From Runella salmonicolor (lineage in GTDB: Bacteria; Bacteroidota; Bacteroidia; Cytophagales; Spirosomataceae), in contig NZ_JAMZEL010000004.1 in the NCBI RefSeq assembly GCF_024158025.1, forward strand, positions 124,001 through 188,000: DNA of 64,000 bases. The letters are read 5' to 3'. Shown one piece after another: positions 36,193-45,612 of this stretch. Each line of letters begins with the position of its first letter. Position 1 is the stretch's first letter. Below the pieces are notes generated by a model. The model saw only the letters and a list, made by a program, of their open reading frames with translations, made no database searches and had not been told where the DNA came from. Both the position numbers and the translations under genes were made by a program.

Positions 36193-37701
36193 ATGTTTAC
36201 GGAAAAAGATTATCAGCAAATTGCCAAACAGGGCATTCCAATCGAAACTATTCAACAACAAATCAGTCATTTTGTTAACGGTTTTCCGTATCTCAAAGTG
36301 CTCAAAGCGGCTACCGTAGGGGATGGAATTGTACGGGTCGAAGAAAACGAATTGGAGGCATTGGTGAAGGCGTTTGACGCGCAGGCTGACCAAGTGTCTT
36401 TGTTGAAATTTGTTCCTGCTTCGGGCGCCGCTACGCGTATGTTTAAGGCATTGTTTGCGTTCAAGGATGAAGGCAAAAGCGATAAATCCATCGTTGAGTT
36501 TAGCGAACGCTTGCGCGATTTTGCCTTTTTTGAAGATCTACAAACCATCATGGCCGCGGAGGGCGGAGCCATTGAAGCCGATATGGCCGCGGGAGAATTT
36601 CGGAAGATTGCGGATTATCTGCTTACGGGCAAGGGGCTGGATTACGGCAACTTACCCAAAGGACTCCTGAAATTTCATGCCTATCCCGACGGGGCCCGTA
36701 CGCCCGTAGAAGAGCATTTGATTGAAGGCACAAACTATGCAAATTCGGGGGGGAAAGTGCGCATTCATTTTACCGTTTCGCCAGAGCACCGGAGCCGTTT
36801 TGAAGCCTTGATTGATGCCGTAAAACCGCTTTATGAGGATAAGTTTGGGGTGGTTTACGATATTAGTTTCTCCGAACAAAAACCGTCGACAGATACCATT
36901 TCGGTCAACTTAGACAATACGCCTTTCCGCAATGCCGATGGCAGTTTGTTGTTCCGTCCAGCTGGGCATGGGGCGTTGTTGGCCAACCTCGACGAACAAG
37001 ACGGTGACGTGGTCTTTATCAAAAATATTGACAACGTTGTTCCTGATAGTCTGAAAGAAACCACCTTTACGTACAAGAAAGTGCTGGGGGCTTTGTTGTT
37101 GAACTACCGTCAACAAGGTTTTGATTTTCAGAAACGGATCGAAAACGGAGAAACCAGCGATGCTCTGCTGGAAGAGTTGACCCACTATTTTGAAAAAACC
37201 TTGTTTACATTACCTCCCGCAGGATTTGAAGCGTTTTCTTCGGCGGAGAAATTAGCCTATTTCCAACAAAAACTGGATCGTCCATTCCGTCTGTGCGGTA
37301 TGGTACAAAACGTGGGAGAACCTGGCGGTGGGCCGTTTTGGGCGAGCAACCCCGACGGAACTACTTCGCTCCAAGTGGTTGAGTCAGCGCAGATTGACAT
37401 GACAGATGCGGCCCAAAAGGCCCTGTTTGATACTGCTACCCACTTCAACCCCGTCGATTTGGTGTGCTCGTTGAGAGGCTACAAAGGCAAAAAATTTGAA
37501 TTGATGAAATACGTAGACATTAATACGGGATTCATCACCCAAAAATCAAAAGACGGTAAAGACCTCAAAGCACAGGAGTTGCCGGGATTGTGGAACGGCT
37601 CCATGTCTGATTGGAACACGGTATTTGTAGAAGTACCTTTGATTACGTTCAACCCCGTAAAAACCGTCAATGACTTGCTCCGTAAAGAGCACCAGTCATA
37701 G
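36193..37701 (+). CDS. DUF4301 family protein
   Basis: This 502-residue soluble protein belongs to DUF4301, a family largely confined to Bacteroidota. Characteristic stretches are VPASGAATRMFKALFAF, PKGLLKFHAYPDGARTPVEEH, RIHFTVSPEHRSRFE, DEQDGDVVFIKNIDNVVPD and GEPGGGPFWASNPDG. Glycine-rich loops such as SGAATRMFK, and the layout of strands followed by conserved polar residues, resemble sugar-nucleotide or nucleotidyl-transferase-like folds; that resemblance is my inference. There is no signal peptide. It stands alone between the divergent Nudix gene and a convergent T9SS gene, so context gives no functional clue. Confidence 0.88.
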   Translation: MFTEKDYQQIAKQGIPIETIQQQISHFVNGFPYLKVLKAATVGDGIVRVEENELEALVKAFDAQADQVSLLKFVPASGAATRMFKALFAFKDEGKSDKSIVEFSERLRDFAFFEDLQTIMAAEGGAIEADMAAGEFRKIADYLLTGKGLDYGNLPKGLLKFHAYPDGARTPVEEHLIEGTNYANSGGKVRIHFTVSPEHRSRFEALIDAVKPLYEDKFGVVYDISFSEQKPSTDTISVNLDNTPFRNADGSLLFRPAGHGALLANLDEQDGDVVFIKNIDNVVPDSLKETTFTYKKVLGALLLNYRQQGFDFQKRIENGETSDALLEELTHYFEKTLFTLPPAGFEAFSSAEKLAYFQQKLDRPFRLCGMVQNVGEPGGGPFWASNPDGTTSLQVVESAQIDMTDAAQKALFDTATHFNPVDLVCSLRGYKGKKFELMKYVDINTGFITQKSKDGKDLKAQELPGLWNGSMSDWNTVFVEVPLITFNPVKTVNDLLRKEHQS

Positions 37702-37711
37702 GGAAGCATTA

Positions 37712-37772
37712 GAGAGGTTAAAGGTTAAGGTGGCTAAATTCAACATAAGAACCCAAAAACCTTTAACCTCTC
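37712..37772. terminator. Bidirectional hairpin between convergent genes
   Basis: A perfect 15-base inverted repeat, GAGAGGTTAAAGGTT at 37712-37726 and AACCTTTAACCTCTC at 37758-37772, with a 31-base loop. The arm is A/T-rich and no strong T run follows, so it may be a weak terminator or a copy of a dispersed repeat. Confidence 0.6.
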
Positions 37773-37790
37773 AATATATGATTCATTTAC

Positions 37791-40277
37791 TTATTCTTTC
37801 ACCATTTTTGTGCTGAACCAACGGTCGTCTATTTTTACCTTCATAAAATAAACACCAGCAGGAAATGAATGGGTGTCTACGGTTTCTTCATACGTGGGGC
37901 GAGATTCCCAACGATTACTTTTTAAGATTCTTCCCTGATTATCCACCAATTGCCATTCGGTTGCGGCAGTATTAGAGATGCTGACGTTAAGTTGTTTGGA
38001 TATAGGGTTAGGATAAAAATTGATGCCGCTTTTGATGAGGTCGGTGATGCTGGTGATAATCACGTTGGCAAACGCACTTCCCGAAACATTCCCAGTACCG
38101 CAGGTATTGCTCACCGATTTGAGGGTGTAAGTGGTGGGCAATTGCGGAGCAACGGTCAGCAACGCGGGGCTGATAGAGGTGGTGCCAGTGGTATTGTCTG
38201 ATAAAGTGTACGTCCAGGGGCCATCACCGCTAAACTGAATGACCAAAAAAACATCTTCTCCCGGCTTGAGTGGTGTTGTGCCCCCACCGCTTAAAACCGC
38301 TCCAGGACGCCGCCCCAGAAAGAAAGCATTGGTAGGTACCAAGGTGATGGCTGAGCCTCCCGTGGCAATTACCCTGATGCGATAGCTACCACCTACGGGT
38401 GTAGTGGCAGGAATAGAAGCAATGATTGGGCTTTGGGTGCCAGTGCCTATCAGCACTGGGTTGGTAAATGCGCCCACGCTGTCAGAAAGTTGCACCTGAA
38501 AACCAGTCGTGCCCGACAATACGCCACCAACTGTAAACTTGATTTCGACGTCTTTTCCCGAACAAATAGCAGTACTTGGATTTTCGGTCAGCAAACGCGG
38601 AATAACGGTGACGGACGCATTGCCCGATGTGGTACCTTCCCCACATACGTTTCGAACCGAACTTACCACATAGGTTGCGGTTTGGGTGGGTGTGATATTG
38701 ACCGTAAAAGGGGTTTGGGTTGCGGTGGAAGTGCTGCCATCAGAAAGGGTAAATGTCCAGGGACTTTCACCCGTAAAATTGAGTGTGAGGGAGGCTGTTT
38801 CTCCGAAATTAACGGTTGAGCTGCCGCTCAAAGCGGCACTAGGGCGCGCTCGAATCGTAAAGGCTGGACTATTGATAGACGAGGCGGCTGCACTCGCCAC
38901 TACGCGCAAACGGTATCCAGTGCCTGCCGCAACGTTGGAGGGAATGCTAATAGTGATGGGGCTACCCGCTCCGGAAGCTAAGACGCGCGGCGTGGCAAAA
39001 CTCCCGGCTACGTCCGAAAGCTGTACGGTGTATGTAACTGGCGTGGTGAACGTTCCCGTTACCAAAAAAGGAAGACTTACGTTGGTTCCGACACAGACCC
39101 CACCCAAAGCGACATCTGCTACGCTGATTTTAGGTACTACCGTGACGGTAGCGGTTCCTGAAACCGTTCCTGCGCCGCAAGCGTTGCTGACCGACACCAA
39201 GCTGTAGTTTGTGGTTACGGTGGGATTAACAACGAGTTTCGTGGGGTTAGTAGAAGTTGTCGTTGCGGAGCCAGAGGCAAGTTGGTAGGTCCAAGGTGCA
39301 TCACCCGTAAACGCAATGCTTAAACTTGTGGTGTCTCCTATACCCACAGCGGCCGTTCCACTGAGGGTTGCGGTAGGTAAGGGTTTGACCGTAAATGCGT
39401 TACTGCTGACATACGTAGCCACCGAACTCGCAATAACGCGAACCTGATAATTCCCTGCTGCCAAGTTGGTGGGTAGGGTTACATTCAAAGGACTGGCAGT
39501 GCCTGAGCCGAGGGTGGTGGGCGAGAGAAAACTTCCAGCGGCGTTCGAAAGCTGAGCAGTATACGTCACTCCAGGGCTAGCAAAAGCGCCCGTAACGGTA
39601 AAAGGAACCGTTACGGCAGCACCTGCGCACAAACTTGTGGCGGTGAAATCTGTGGTAATGCGAGGAAAAACCGTGACTCGTGCGCTGCCAGATACTATGC
39701 CAGGACCACAAATATTGGTGACGGATTGTAGCGCGTAGGTGGTTGAAACAGTGGGTTGCACTAATCCTCTGAGTGGGTTGATTGAGGTAGTCGAGGTGTT
39801 GGTATTGGTAAAGGTATACGTCCAGGGGCCGTTGCCTGTAAATGCAATAGATAATTGGGCCGTACCGCCTACGTTGATGCTGGTATCACCACTCAAAAAA
39901 GCGGTCGGTGCTTTGAGCATCATAAAGACCGCAGATGGTGTGTAGCTCACGCCCGTTGTGTCGGTAATTACGCGCAGGCGATAGTCTCCGCCTAAAGTAC
40001 TTGCGGGGAGCGTCACCTGAATGGGACTTCTGGTACCAGTGCCTATGGAGGTTGGGTTGGTAAAAGCACCGACAGCGTTGGAAAGCTGAACAATAAACAG
40101 CCGATTGGTCGTGGTCAGGTTGGATGTAACAAACGACACGGGTATGGTAGTACCCGCACAGGCCATAGCTCCGCTGACGTTGTTGGTGACAATGGTGGGC
40201 AGCTGAGCAAAAAGGGCGTTTTTTACCAAAACTAAAAGCAAAATCAGTACTAACTCAACACGTATAGACAATCTCAT
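37791..40277 (-). CDS. T9SS-secreted protein of four tandem Ig-like module pairs
   Basis: The 828-residue product starts at ATG 40277 (MRLSIRVELV), giving a signal ending NALFAQ near residue 25; an in-frame ATG 105 bases earlier is implausible. Four tandem modules of about 175 residues fill nearly all of it. Each has a first half of type C-x-G....PF.V....YTAQLSNAAGSF....GSGT.SP, and a second half of type LSG....G.TASL...FTG..PWTYTL, ending N-x-CG-x-GTVSG-x-A. The C-terminus is a type A T9SS sorting domain (FYPNPISKQLNVSI, PAGVYFMKVKI). No enzyme domain is present, so a surface-exposed adhesin or scaffold is the natural guess. The same modules occur in three neighbouring proteins. Confidence 0.9.
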   Translation of the reverse strand: MRLSIRVELVLILLLVLVKNALFAQLPTIVTNNVSGAMACAGTTIPVSFVTSNLTTTNRLFIVQLSNAVGAFTNPTSIGTGTRSPIQVTLPASTLGGDYRLRVITDTTGVSYTPSAVFMMLKAPTAFLSGDTSINVGGTAQLSIAFTGNGPWTYTFTNTNTSTTSINPLRGLVQPTVSTTYALQSVTNICGPGIVSGSARVTVFPRITTDFTATSLCAGAAVTVPFTVTGAFASPGVTYTAQLSNAAGSFLSPTTLGSGTASPLNVTLPTNLAAGNYQVRVIASSVATYVSSNAFTVKPLPTATLSGTAAVGIGDTTSLSIAFTGDAPWTYQLASGSATTTSTNPTKLVVNPTVTTNYSLVSVSNACGAGTVSGTATVTVVPKISVADVALGGVCVGTNVSLPFLVTGTFTTPVTYTVQLSDVAGSFATPRVLASGAGSPITISIPSNVAAGTGYRLRVVASAAASSINSPAFTIRARPSAALSGSSTVNFGETASLTLNFTGESPWTFTLSDGSTSTATQTPFTVNITPTQTATYVVSSVRNVCGEGTTSGNASVTVIPRLLTENPSTAICSGKDVEIKFTVGGVLSGTTGFQVQLSDSVGAFTNPVLIGTGTQSPIIASIPATTPVGGSYRIRVIATGGSAITLVPTNAFFLGRRPGAVLSGGGTTPLKPGEDVFLVIQFSGDGPWTYTLSDNTTGTTSISPALLTVAPQLPTTYTLKSVSNTCGTGNVSGSAFANVIITSITDLIKSGINFYPNPISKQLNVSISNTAATEWQLVDNQGRILKSNRWESRPTYEETVDTHSFPAGVYFMKVKIDDRWFSTKMVKE

Positions 40278-40428
40278 AAAACGTTTTCCGTTAAATGTTA
40301 TTCGCTTGGTATAACTCCTTAAAAAGAGGATATTATCCTTCGGACATTCAAACTGCAATTTTTCCTGCTGACAAAGATACAAGACCCTACGCGAGAATTT
40401 TGTATTTTCGCCCCAATTCTAGAAAATC

Positions 40429-41139
40429 ATGTCCATTCGGATTCAACATTTAACCAAAGTGTACGGCAGTCAGAAGGCCGTCAATGACGTAAGTTTTGAC
40501 GTTAGTCGTGGCGAAATCGTCGGATTTTTGGGGCCAAACGGGGCCGGGAAATCAACAACGATGAAAATCACAACCTGCTATCTATCCGCCACAAGCGGTC
40601 AGGTGGAAGTCAACGGTTTTGACGTGATGCAACATTCTATGGATGTACGCCGTAGTATCGGGTATTTGCCCGAGCACAATCCGCTTTATACCGACATGTA
40701 CATCAAGGAATTTTTGCGATTTGTGGGGGCTTTATATCATTTAAAAGGCGAAACCCTGACGAAGCGGGTGAGCGAAATGATTGAAATCTGTGGGTTGGAG
40801 GTTGAACAACGAAAAAAAATAGGCCAATTGTCTAAGGGATATCGCCAACGCGTCGGACTCGCGCAGGCGTTGATTCATAACCCACCCGTTTTGATTTTGG
40901 ATGAAGCCACGACGGGCTTGGACCCCAATCAACTGGTAGAAATTCGCAACTTGATTAAAACCGTGGGCAAAGAAAAAACGGTTTTGTTTTCTTCTCATAT
41001 CATGCAGGAAGTAGAAGCGATCTGTGACCGGGTCGTGATTATCAATCGTGGGCAGGTAGTGGCCGACCGCTCCCTGAAGGACTTGCAAAACGAAGGTAAG
41101 CCGCTAGAAGTGGTTTTCCAGGAGCTTACCATGCAATAG
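40429..41139 (+). CDS. GldA-like ABC transporter ATP-binding protein
   Basis: This 236-residue ATPase has Walker A GPNGAGKST, the signature LSKGYRQRVGLAQAL, and Walker B LILDEATTG followed by the H-loop SSHIMQE. Runs such as IGYLPEHNPLYTDMYIKEFL, LSKGYRQRVGLAQALIHNPP and LDPNQLVEIRNLIK are very close to what I know of GldA, the ATPase of the gliding/T9SS-linked GldA-GldF-GldG transporter. It is however about 60 residues shorter at the C-terminus than usual GldA, and no gldF or gldG lies nearby. In Walker B the usual Pro after Glu is Ala. It may be GldA itself or a paralogue, so I leave the symbol empty. Confidence 0.85.
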   Translation: MSIRIQHLTKVYGSQKAVNDVSFDVSRGEIVGFLGPNGAGKSTTMKITTCYLSATSGQVEVNGFDVMQHSMDVRRSIGYLPEHNPLYTDMYIKEFLRFVGALYHLKGETLTKRVSEMIEICGLEVEQRKKIGQLSKGYRQRVGLAQALIHNPPVLILDEATTGLDPNQLVEIRNLIKTVGKEKTVLFSSHIMQEVEAICDRVVIINRGQVVADRSLKDLQNEGKPLEVVFQELTMQ

Positions 41140-41222
41140 TCGACCTTTATTCTTCGTTTTGAAACATAATTTTCGATTTTGACGTAATAGTAACATAAGC
41201 GTATTTATTTGAAAAGACAACC

Positions 41223-41882
41223 ATGAGAAAGACTTATTTAATACTCGCATTTGGTGTGTTGTTGACCTATTCTGCAACGGCCCAAAGTACGGCTAATCCT
41301 GATGCCCCCCCGCCGCCCGTTCGTCAGAATGAAGGCCCTATCAAGGTGCTAGACGCGCCGCCCCGCAAAAGCGAAGACCCTCAACGCCCCCCTTCAGCAC
41401 TCGATAAAATCCGTTTGGGCGGCAGTATCGGCCCGCTGTCGTTTGGTACTTTTACAAGTATCGGAGTTTCACCAATAGCAGGTTATCAAGTAACCGAACG
41501 TTTGTCTTTGGGAGGTGGGCTTAGCTACACTTATTCAAGCTATAAGAATCCATATACGAGGGTTAAAACTAACTCAAATAACTATGGTGGCCGTTTTTTT
41601 GGGATGTTCAATATATTTGAAAGCATTAATTTAAATGCTGAATATGAATCATTAAATGTAGAATATCCTGATTTTACCTCCCAAATTTATAGAAGAACTT
41701 GGTTGAATTCAGCAATGGTAGGAGCCTCTTATTCTACCCCCATCGGTGGGAGATTTGTCAGGGCTTTTAACCTGATTGTTTTGTATAATTTAAGTTATAA
41801 TAACTTGGTGAATCCAAGCGACCGAACTCAAAACATCTACCCAACGTCTAGCCCGCTGGTGATTAGGGCGGTGTTGTTTTAA
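41223..41882 (+). CDS. Small outer membrane beta-barrel-like protein
   Basis: The 219-residue product has a signal peptide (to about residue 20, TYSATAQ), then a Pro-rich linker (DAPPPPVRQNEGPIKVLDAP), then alternating strands from about 65 to the end (LGGSIGPLSFGTFTSIGVSP, LSLGGGLSYTYSSY, GRFFGMFNIFESINLNAEYE, SAMVGASYSTPIG). The final residues LVIRAVLF end in Phe, as in many outer membrane barrels. No named family is recognised. It follows the GldA-like gene by 83 bases on the same strand and could share its transcript. It ends at a very strong bidirectional hairpin. Confidence 0.78.
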   Translation: MRKTYLILAFGVLLTYSATAQSTANPDAPPPPVRQNEGPIKVLDAPPRKSEDPQRPPSALDKIRLGGSIGPLSFGTFTSIGVSPIAGYQVTERLSLGGGLSYTYSSYKNPYTRVKTNSNNYGGRFFGMFNIFESINLNAEYESLNVEYPDFTSQIYRRTWLNSAMVGASYSTPIGGRFVRAFNLIVLYNLSYNNLVNPSDRTQNIYPTSSPLVIRAVLF

Positions 41883-41892
41883 GTGAAAAAAA

Positions 41893-41941
41893 CACAAACA
41901 AAAAGCGCCTTACTGAGCAAGTAAGGCGCTTTTTGTTTGTG
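41893..41941. terminator. Strong bidirectional terminator (21-base stem)
   Basis: Arms 41893-41913 (CACAAACAAAAAGCGCCTTAC) and 41921-41941 are perfectly complementary over 21 bases with a seven-base loop. A/T-rich flanks give T-runs in both directions, serving the barrel gene and the convergent ribBA. Confidence 0.92.
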
Positions 41942-41954
41942 AAAAACAGGCGTA

Positions 41955-43205
41955 TTATTCTTCTTTGACGGTCGTGAACTGCGTCAGGCGGTGGCCCATT
42001 TTGTTGTATTTGGTCCGAAGATAATCCTCGTTGTGAGGATTAGCGGCCATTTCGATTTGAATATTGTCCACAATTTCGAGCCCGTACCCCATCAATCCAA
42101 CGCGCTTTTTGGGGTTGTTTGAAATGAGGTTGATTTTGGTTAGGCCCAAATCCCGCAAAATCTGCGCTCCGACGCCGTAGTCACGCTCATCCATCTTAAA
42201 CCCTAATGCAAGATTGGCTTCCACTGTATCCAAACCGTTTTCTTGTAATTTGTAGGCTTTCAGTTTGTTGATTAAACCAATACCCCGGCCTTCTTGATTC
42301 ATATACAATACCACCCCTTTTCCAGCACGTTCGACCATTTGCATGGCGGCGTGGAGTTGAGGGCCGCAATCGCAGCGACACGAACCGAAAATGTCGCCCG
42401 TGGCGCAGGAAGAATGGACGCGTACCATCACAGTTTCGTCTTTTTCCCACGAACCTTTGATTAATGCTAAGTGCAGTTCATCGGTGTTTAACTGGCGGTA
42501 CGCAATCATGTCAAAATGGCCCCATTCGGTAGGCATGTCAACCGCGATTTCACGTTTGATGAGTGATTCGGTGCGGAGGCGATAGGCAATCAAGTCTTTG
42601 ATAGAGACCAACTTCATTCCGAATTTGTCGGCCAAAATACGCAATTGCGGCAAACGAGCCATGGTTCCGTCTTCGTTCAGGATTTCGATGAGCACCCCTG
42701 CTGGTTTTAACCCTGCAAGTCTGGCAAAGTCAATGGTTGCTTCGGTATGACCCGTACGACGCAATACCCCTCCTGGCATAGCCCGAAGCGGGAAAATATG
42801 TCCTGGACGGCCCAATTCTTCGGGTTTTGTTGCGGGATTTACCAGCGCCTGAATGGTTTTGGCGCGGTCGGAAGCGGAGATGCCAGTGGTGCAGCCGTAG
42901 CCCAGCAAATCCACCGAAACCGTAAACGGCGTTTCGTGGGTGGAGGTATTATCACCCACCATCATTTTAAGGCCCAATTCTTCGCAGCGCTCTACGGTGA
43001 GCGGAGCGCACATCAATCCACGTCCTTCGCGGACCATGAAATTCACCATTTCTGGGGTGATTTTTTCGGCGGCACAGACAAAGTCCCCTTCATTTTCCCG
43101 ATCTTCGTCGTCTACGACAATGATAATTTTTCCATCCCTAATATCGGCAATGGCATCTTCAATTCTATCAAGTTGTATGGAATTGGTATTATTATTGCTA
43201 TCCAT
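41955..43205 (-). CDS. ribBA: Bifunctional 3,4-dihydroxy-2-butanone-4-phosphate synthase / GTP cyclohydrolase II
   Basis: RibBA makes both precursors of riboflavin. The 416-residue protein has an N-terminal RibB domain (about 15-210: DDEDRENEGDF, GRGLMCAPLT, GYGCTTGISASDRAKT, HIFPLRA, GHTEATID). The C-terminal RibA domain (about 215-410) has the zinc-binding cysteines in SSCATGDIFGSCRCDCGPQL, plus YMNQEGRGIGL and LISNNPKK. All catalytic motifs appear present in both halves. The gene is alone, not next to other rib genes, and no FMN riboswitch is recognisable in the 150 bases upstream. The start MDSNNNTNSIQL at 43205 is 13 residues before the conserved region and well placed. Confidence 0.97.
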   Translation of the reverse strand: MDSNNNTNSIQLDRIEDAIADIRDGKIIIVVDDEDRENEGDFVCAAEKITPEMVNFMVREGRGLMCAPLTVERCEELGLKMMVGDNTSTHETPFTVSVDLLGYGCTTGISASDRAKTIQALVNPATKPEELGRPGHIFPLRAMPGGVLRRTGHTEATIDFARLAGLKPAGVLIEILNEDGTMARLPQLRILADKFGMKLVSIKDLIAYRLRTESLIKREIAVDMPTEWGHFDMIAYRQLNTDELHLALIKGSWEKDETVMVRVHSSCATGDIFGSCRCDCGPQLHAAMQMVERAGKGVVLYMNQEGRGIGLINKLKAYKLQENGLDTVEANLALGFKMDERDYGVGAQILRDLGLTKINLISNNPKKRVGLMGYGLEIVDNIQIEMAANPHNEDYLRTKYNKMGHRLTQFTTVKEE

Positions 43206-43355
43206 GTATCAAGTAAAAAAATAGTTTGTCAAAAATTACGTTTTATGCTTAATTACCCGCTTGAGCTTATTTGTTGTGAGCATGGTTGTGTAGTTAAAAC
43301 AACCGTGCGCAAAGATACGTTCTTTGAACGGAACGAAAGAAGAATAACCAAATCT

Positions 43356-45296
43356 ATGAGAATCTATCTTTTACTTGCTTTGTTGACATTTCTATTTGTC
43401 GATTCATATGCACAGGAGGATTGGTGTACAAATCCCCCCGCGGGAGTATCGCAGGGTGGATTTAATGTTGCTGGGTCTTCCAATGGCTGCGCCCCTTTTG
43501 ACGTCAAAGTTGAAAAAACGGTAGGCGATAATTATAAGTATATCTACGACTATAAAGGAGGAAGCCCTCTCAAAGCTCCTTATGTACCAGAAGATGTCAC
43601 AACCCATAAATACCTCAAACAAGGTACTTATAAGATACTGCAACTGGGCAGTAACGGCTCAGGCTCGGTTTTTTGTCGCACTGTAAATGTGTATTCACCA
43701 CCTAATTTTACCGTCAGAGCCTGTAGTAACCGAAAAATTCAAGTCGTTATTGCCGATGATAGCACCACCAAACTCTACGATGGATTTACGATTGATTGGG
43801 GAGGTGTGAAAGAAAATGTTTCAAAACCTGGGGTATACACGCACTCCTACAGTGCAGCAACCATTTTAGCAACAGTTTTTGTTACGGGGAGCATTGGAGG
43901 CCAATCGTTAGGCTGTTCGATTCCGAGTGCCACTATTGCTATCAATAATGTAGACCTGTCAACCACTTCAATTCGTAGAGTAACACTAAACAACGACGGC
44001 TCAGTGGCAGTCTTGATTAGAGCCCCAGTGGGAACGACCACATCCGTGCAGGTAAGCCAAAATAGCGGAGCTTTTACGGGGCTTCCGGGGCAAATAACCC
44101 TCACAAGAGACACGGCGACCATTACGGTCAGAGACGTAAATGCGCTGAAAGATACGTACTGCTTCCGCCTGAATACCAACGATGGATGTGCCAATAATGC
44201 CGCTTTAACGTCCAACGTAGTTTGTGCCACGCCTTTAGAAGTAAAAGCAGAAAACCGCCAGAATGTGGCCGCGTGGAAAGAATATCCCAACGCCGCCGAT
44301 TTTCAGAGTTATCGTATTACGCGTAATCTGGTAAGTTTGGGCGGAGCAAGTGTGCGAACCAATACTACCCAAACCGATGCCAATGTGACCTGCGGAGAGC
44401 AATATTGTTATCAGGTAACGGTCCGATTGGTGGGCGGAGCGGAGTCGGTTTCACCATCGGTATGTGTGAAGGCCATCTCTACGGAGTTTCCTACGGTGGT
44501 TCAAAATGCGTTTGTTACGGTAGCAGATGAAGGGAAAATAAACATTTTTGCTACTCCTCCCGCTTCGGGAGCGACCCCCGCTAAGTTCAAAACGATTTTC
44601 TTTCGTACAGAAAACGGCAGTGGAGACTTTAAGGAAGTGGCGTCGTTGGATAACTTACTTTCGTACGTCGATAATGCCGTGAACCCCAACCAGCAATCCT
44701 ATTGTTACAGGATTGCGTACGAAAATTCCTGCGGCAATCGCTCGCAGCCATCCGAGCCTCTTTGTTCCATTTATTTATCTTCCAAATCAGGTTCAACCAT
44801 CGACTGGACGCCAGAAACGCCATTTTTAGTGCCCGTTAATCGTTATCAACTGGAGATTCTGGACGAACAGGGCAATCCATACGACCAAGTGCCAGTGGGG
44901 GTGAATACCAGCTATTCGCCCAATGTTTCTGACCAGCAGTTGTTTCGGTACCGGATTTTAGGATTTGGGCAGGGTGGCGGCAACAGCAACAGCTACTCCA
45001 ACTATTACGTATTCAAGAAGAATGCGCTGCTGTTTATTCCAGATGTTTTTTCACCCAACGGCGACAATGTCAACGATGTTTTTGCTCCCAAAGGTCAATT
45101 TGTGGATAAGTCGCGCATGATTGTGTATAACCGCTGGGGACAGGTTCTTTTTGAAACCAGCAACGCTCTCGAAGGCTGGGATGGCACCATCAACGGGCAA
45201 CCAGCCGTGGAGGGAACGTACGTTTTTCGGATTGAAATAACCGATTCCTTGGGCGCTAACTTCGTCAAAACAGGAACTGTTTTGCTGGCACGTTAG
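43356..45296 (+). CDS. T9SS type B secreted protein with fibronectin-like modules
   Basis: The 646-residue protein starts at ATG 43356 (MRIYLLLALL), since a longer frame would run back through ribBA on the opposite strand. Its signal ends VDSYAQ. An N-terminal PKD-like region (CAPFDVKVEK, YKYIYDYKGG) is followed by several beta-sandwich, fibronectin type III-like modules, with recurring YCFRL, YCYQVTVRL and YCYRIAYE strands. The last 90 or so residues are the gliding-associated CHU_C type B sorting domain: FIPDVFSPNGDNVNDVFAPK, RWGQVLFE, GWDGTINGQPAVEGTYVFRI. Type B cargo is exported by T9SS and often stays on or near the surface. Function beyond surface display is unknown. Confidence 0.9.
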   Translation: MRIYLLLALLTFLFVDSYAQEDWCTNPPAGVSQGGFNVAGSSNGCAPFDVKVEKTVGDNYKYIYDYKGGSPLKAPYVPEDVTTHKYLKQGTYKILQLGSNGSGSVFCRTVNVYSPPNFTVRACSNRKIQVVIADDSTTKLYDGFTIDWGGVKENVSKPGVYTHSYSAATILATVFVTGSIGGQSLGCSIPSATIAINNVDLSTTSIRRVTLNNDGSVAVLIRAPVGTTTSVQVSQNSGAFTGLPGQITLTRDTATITVRDVNALKDTYCFRLNTNDGCANNAALTSNVVCATPLEVKAENRQNVAAWKEYPNAADFQSYRITRNLVSLGGASVRTNTTQTDANVTCGEQYCYQVTVRLVGGAESVSPSVCVKAISTEFPTVVQNAFVTVADEGKINIFATPPASGATPAKFKTIFFRTENGSGDFKEVASLDNLLSYVDNAVNPNQQSYCYRIAYENSCGNRSQPSEPLCSIYLSSKSGSTIDWTPETPFLVPVNRYQLEILDEQGNPYDQVPVGVNTSYSPNVSDQQLFRYRILGFGQGGGNSNSYSNYYVFKKNALLFIPDVFSPNGDNVNDVFAPKGQFVDKSRMIVYNRWGQVLFETSNALEGWDGTINGQPAVEGTYVFRIEITDSLGANFVKTGTVLLAR

Positions 45297-45612
45297 CGTT
45301 TTGCACGCTGATTTTATCCAACGCTACCACGAACGACTGATGCACCCTGCATAATTGAAGCAGTGCTCTGTATTTTGTAAACTTCTCTATCTATTTCTCA
45401 GTACAAATAGGCCAAATGCCTTTTTGAGGGTGGTTATAAACCGTCAATAAATAATTGATTATCTTCAATTCCAAACCTTCCAACGCATAGGTCTGATAAG
45501 CTGTGTCGAAAATAACCATCAGAAAGTGTCTGTGGTGATAAGGTTTTTCGCAACGACGACGCAAAAACTTGCGTATACATCAAAACATACCTGAACACCA
45601 ATAAACACTACT
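45297..45612. other. Intergenic region before the CotH gene
   Basis: This 316-base gap holds no recognisable gene, RNA, repeat or clear TAnnTTTG box. It probably contains the promoter and leader of the CotH operon, since the four genes that follow are tightly packed, but I cannot point to the element. Confidence 0.5.

Noticed and set aside
42747..43355. Upstream in-frame extension of the type B T9SS protein
   Set aside because: The extra 203 residues run antisense through ribBA and have no domain character; the ATG at 43356 starts a good signal peptide.
43206..43355. FMN riboswitch upstream of ribBA
   Set aside because: The 150-base gap lacks the conserved RFN blocks; only weak A/T-rich sequence is seen.
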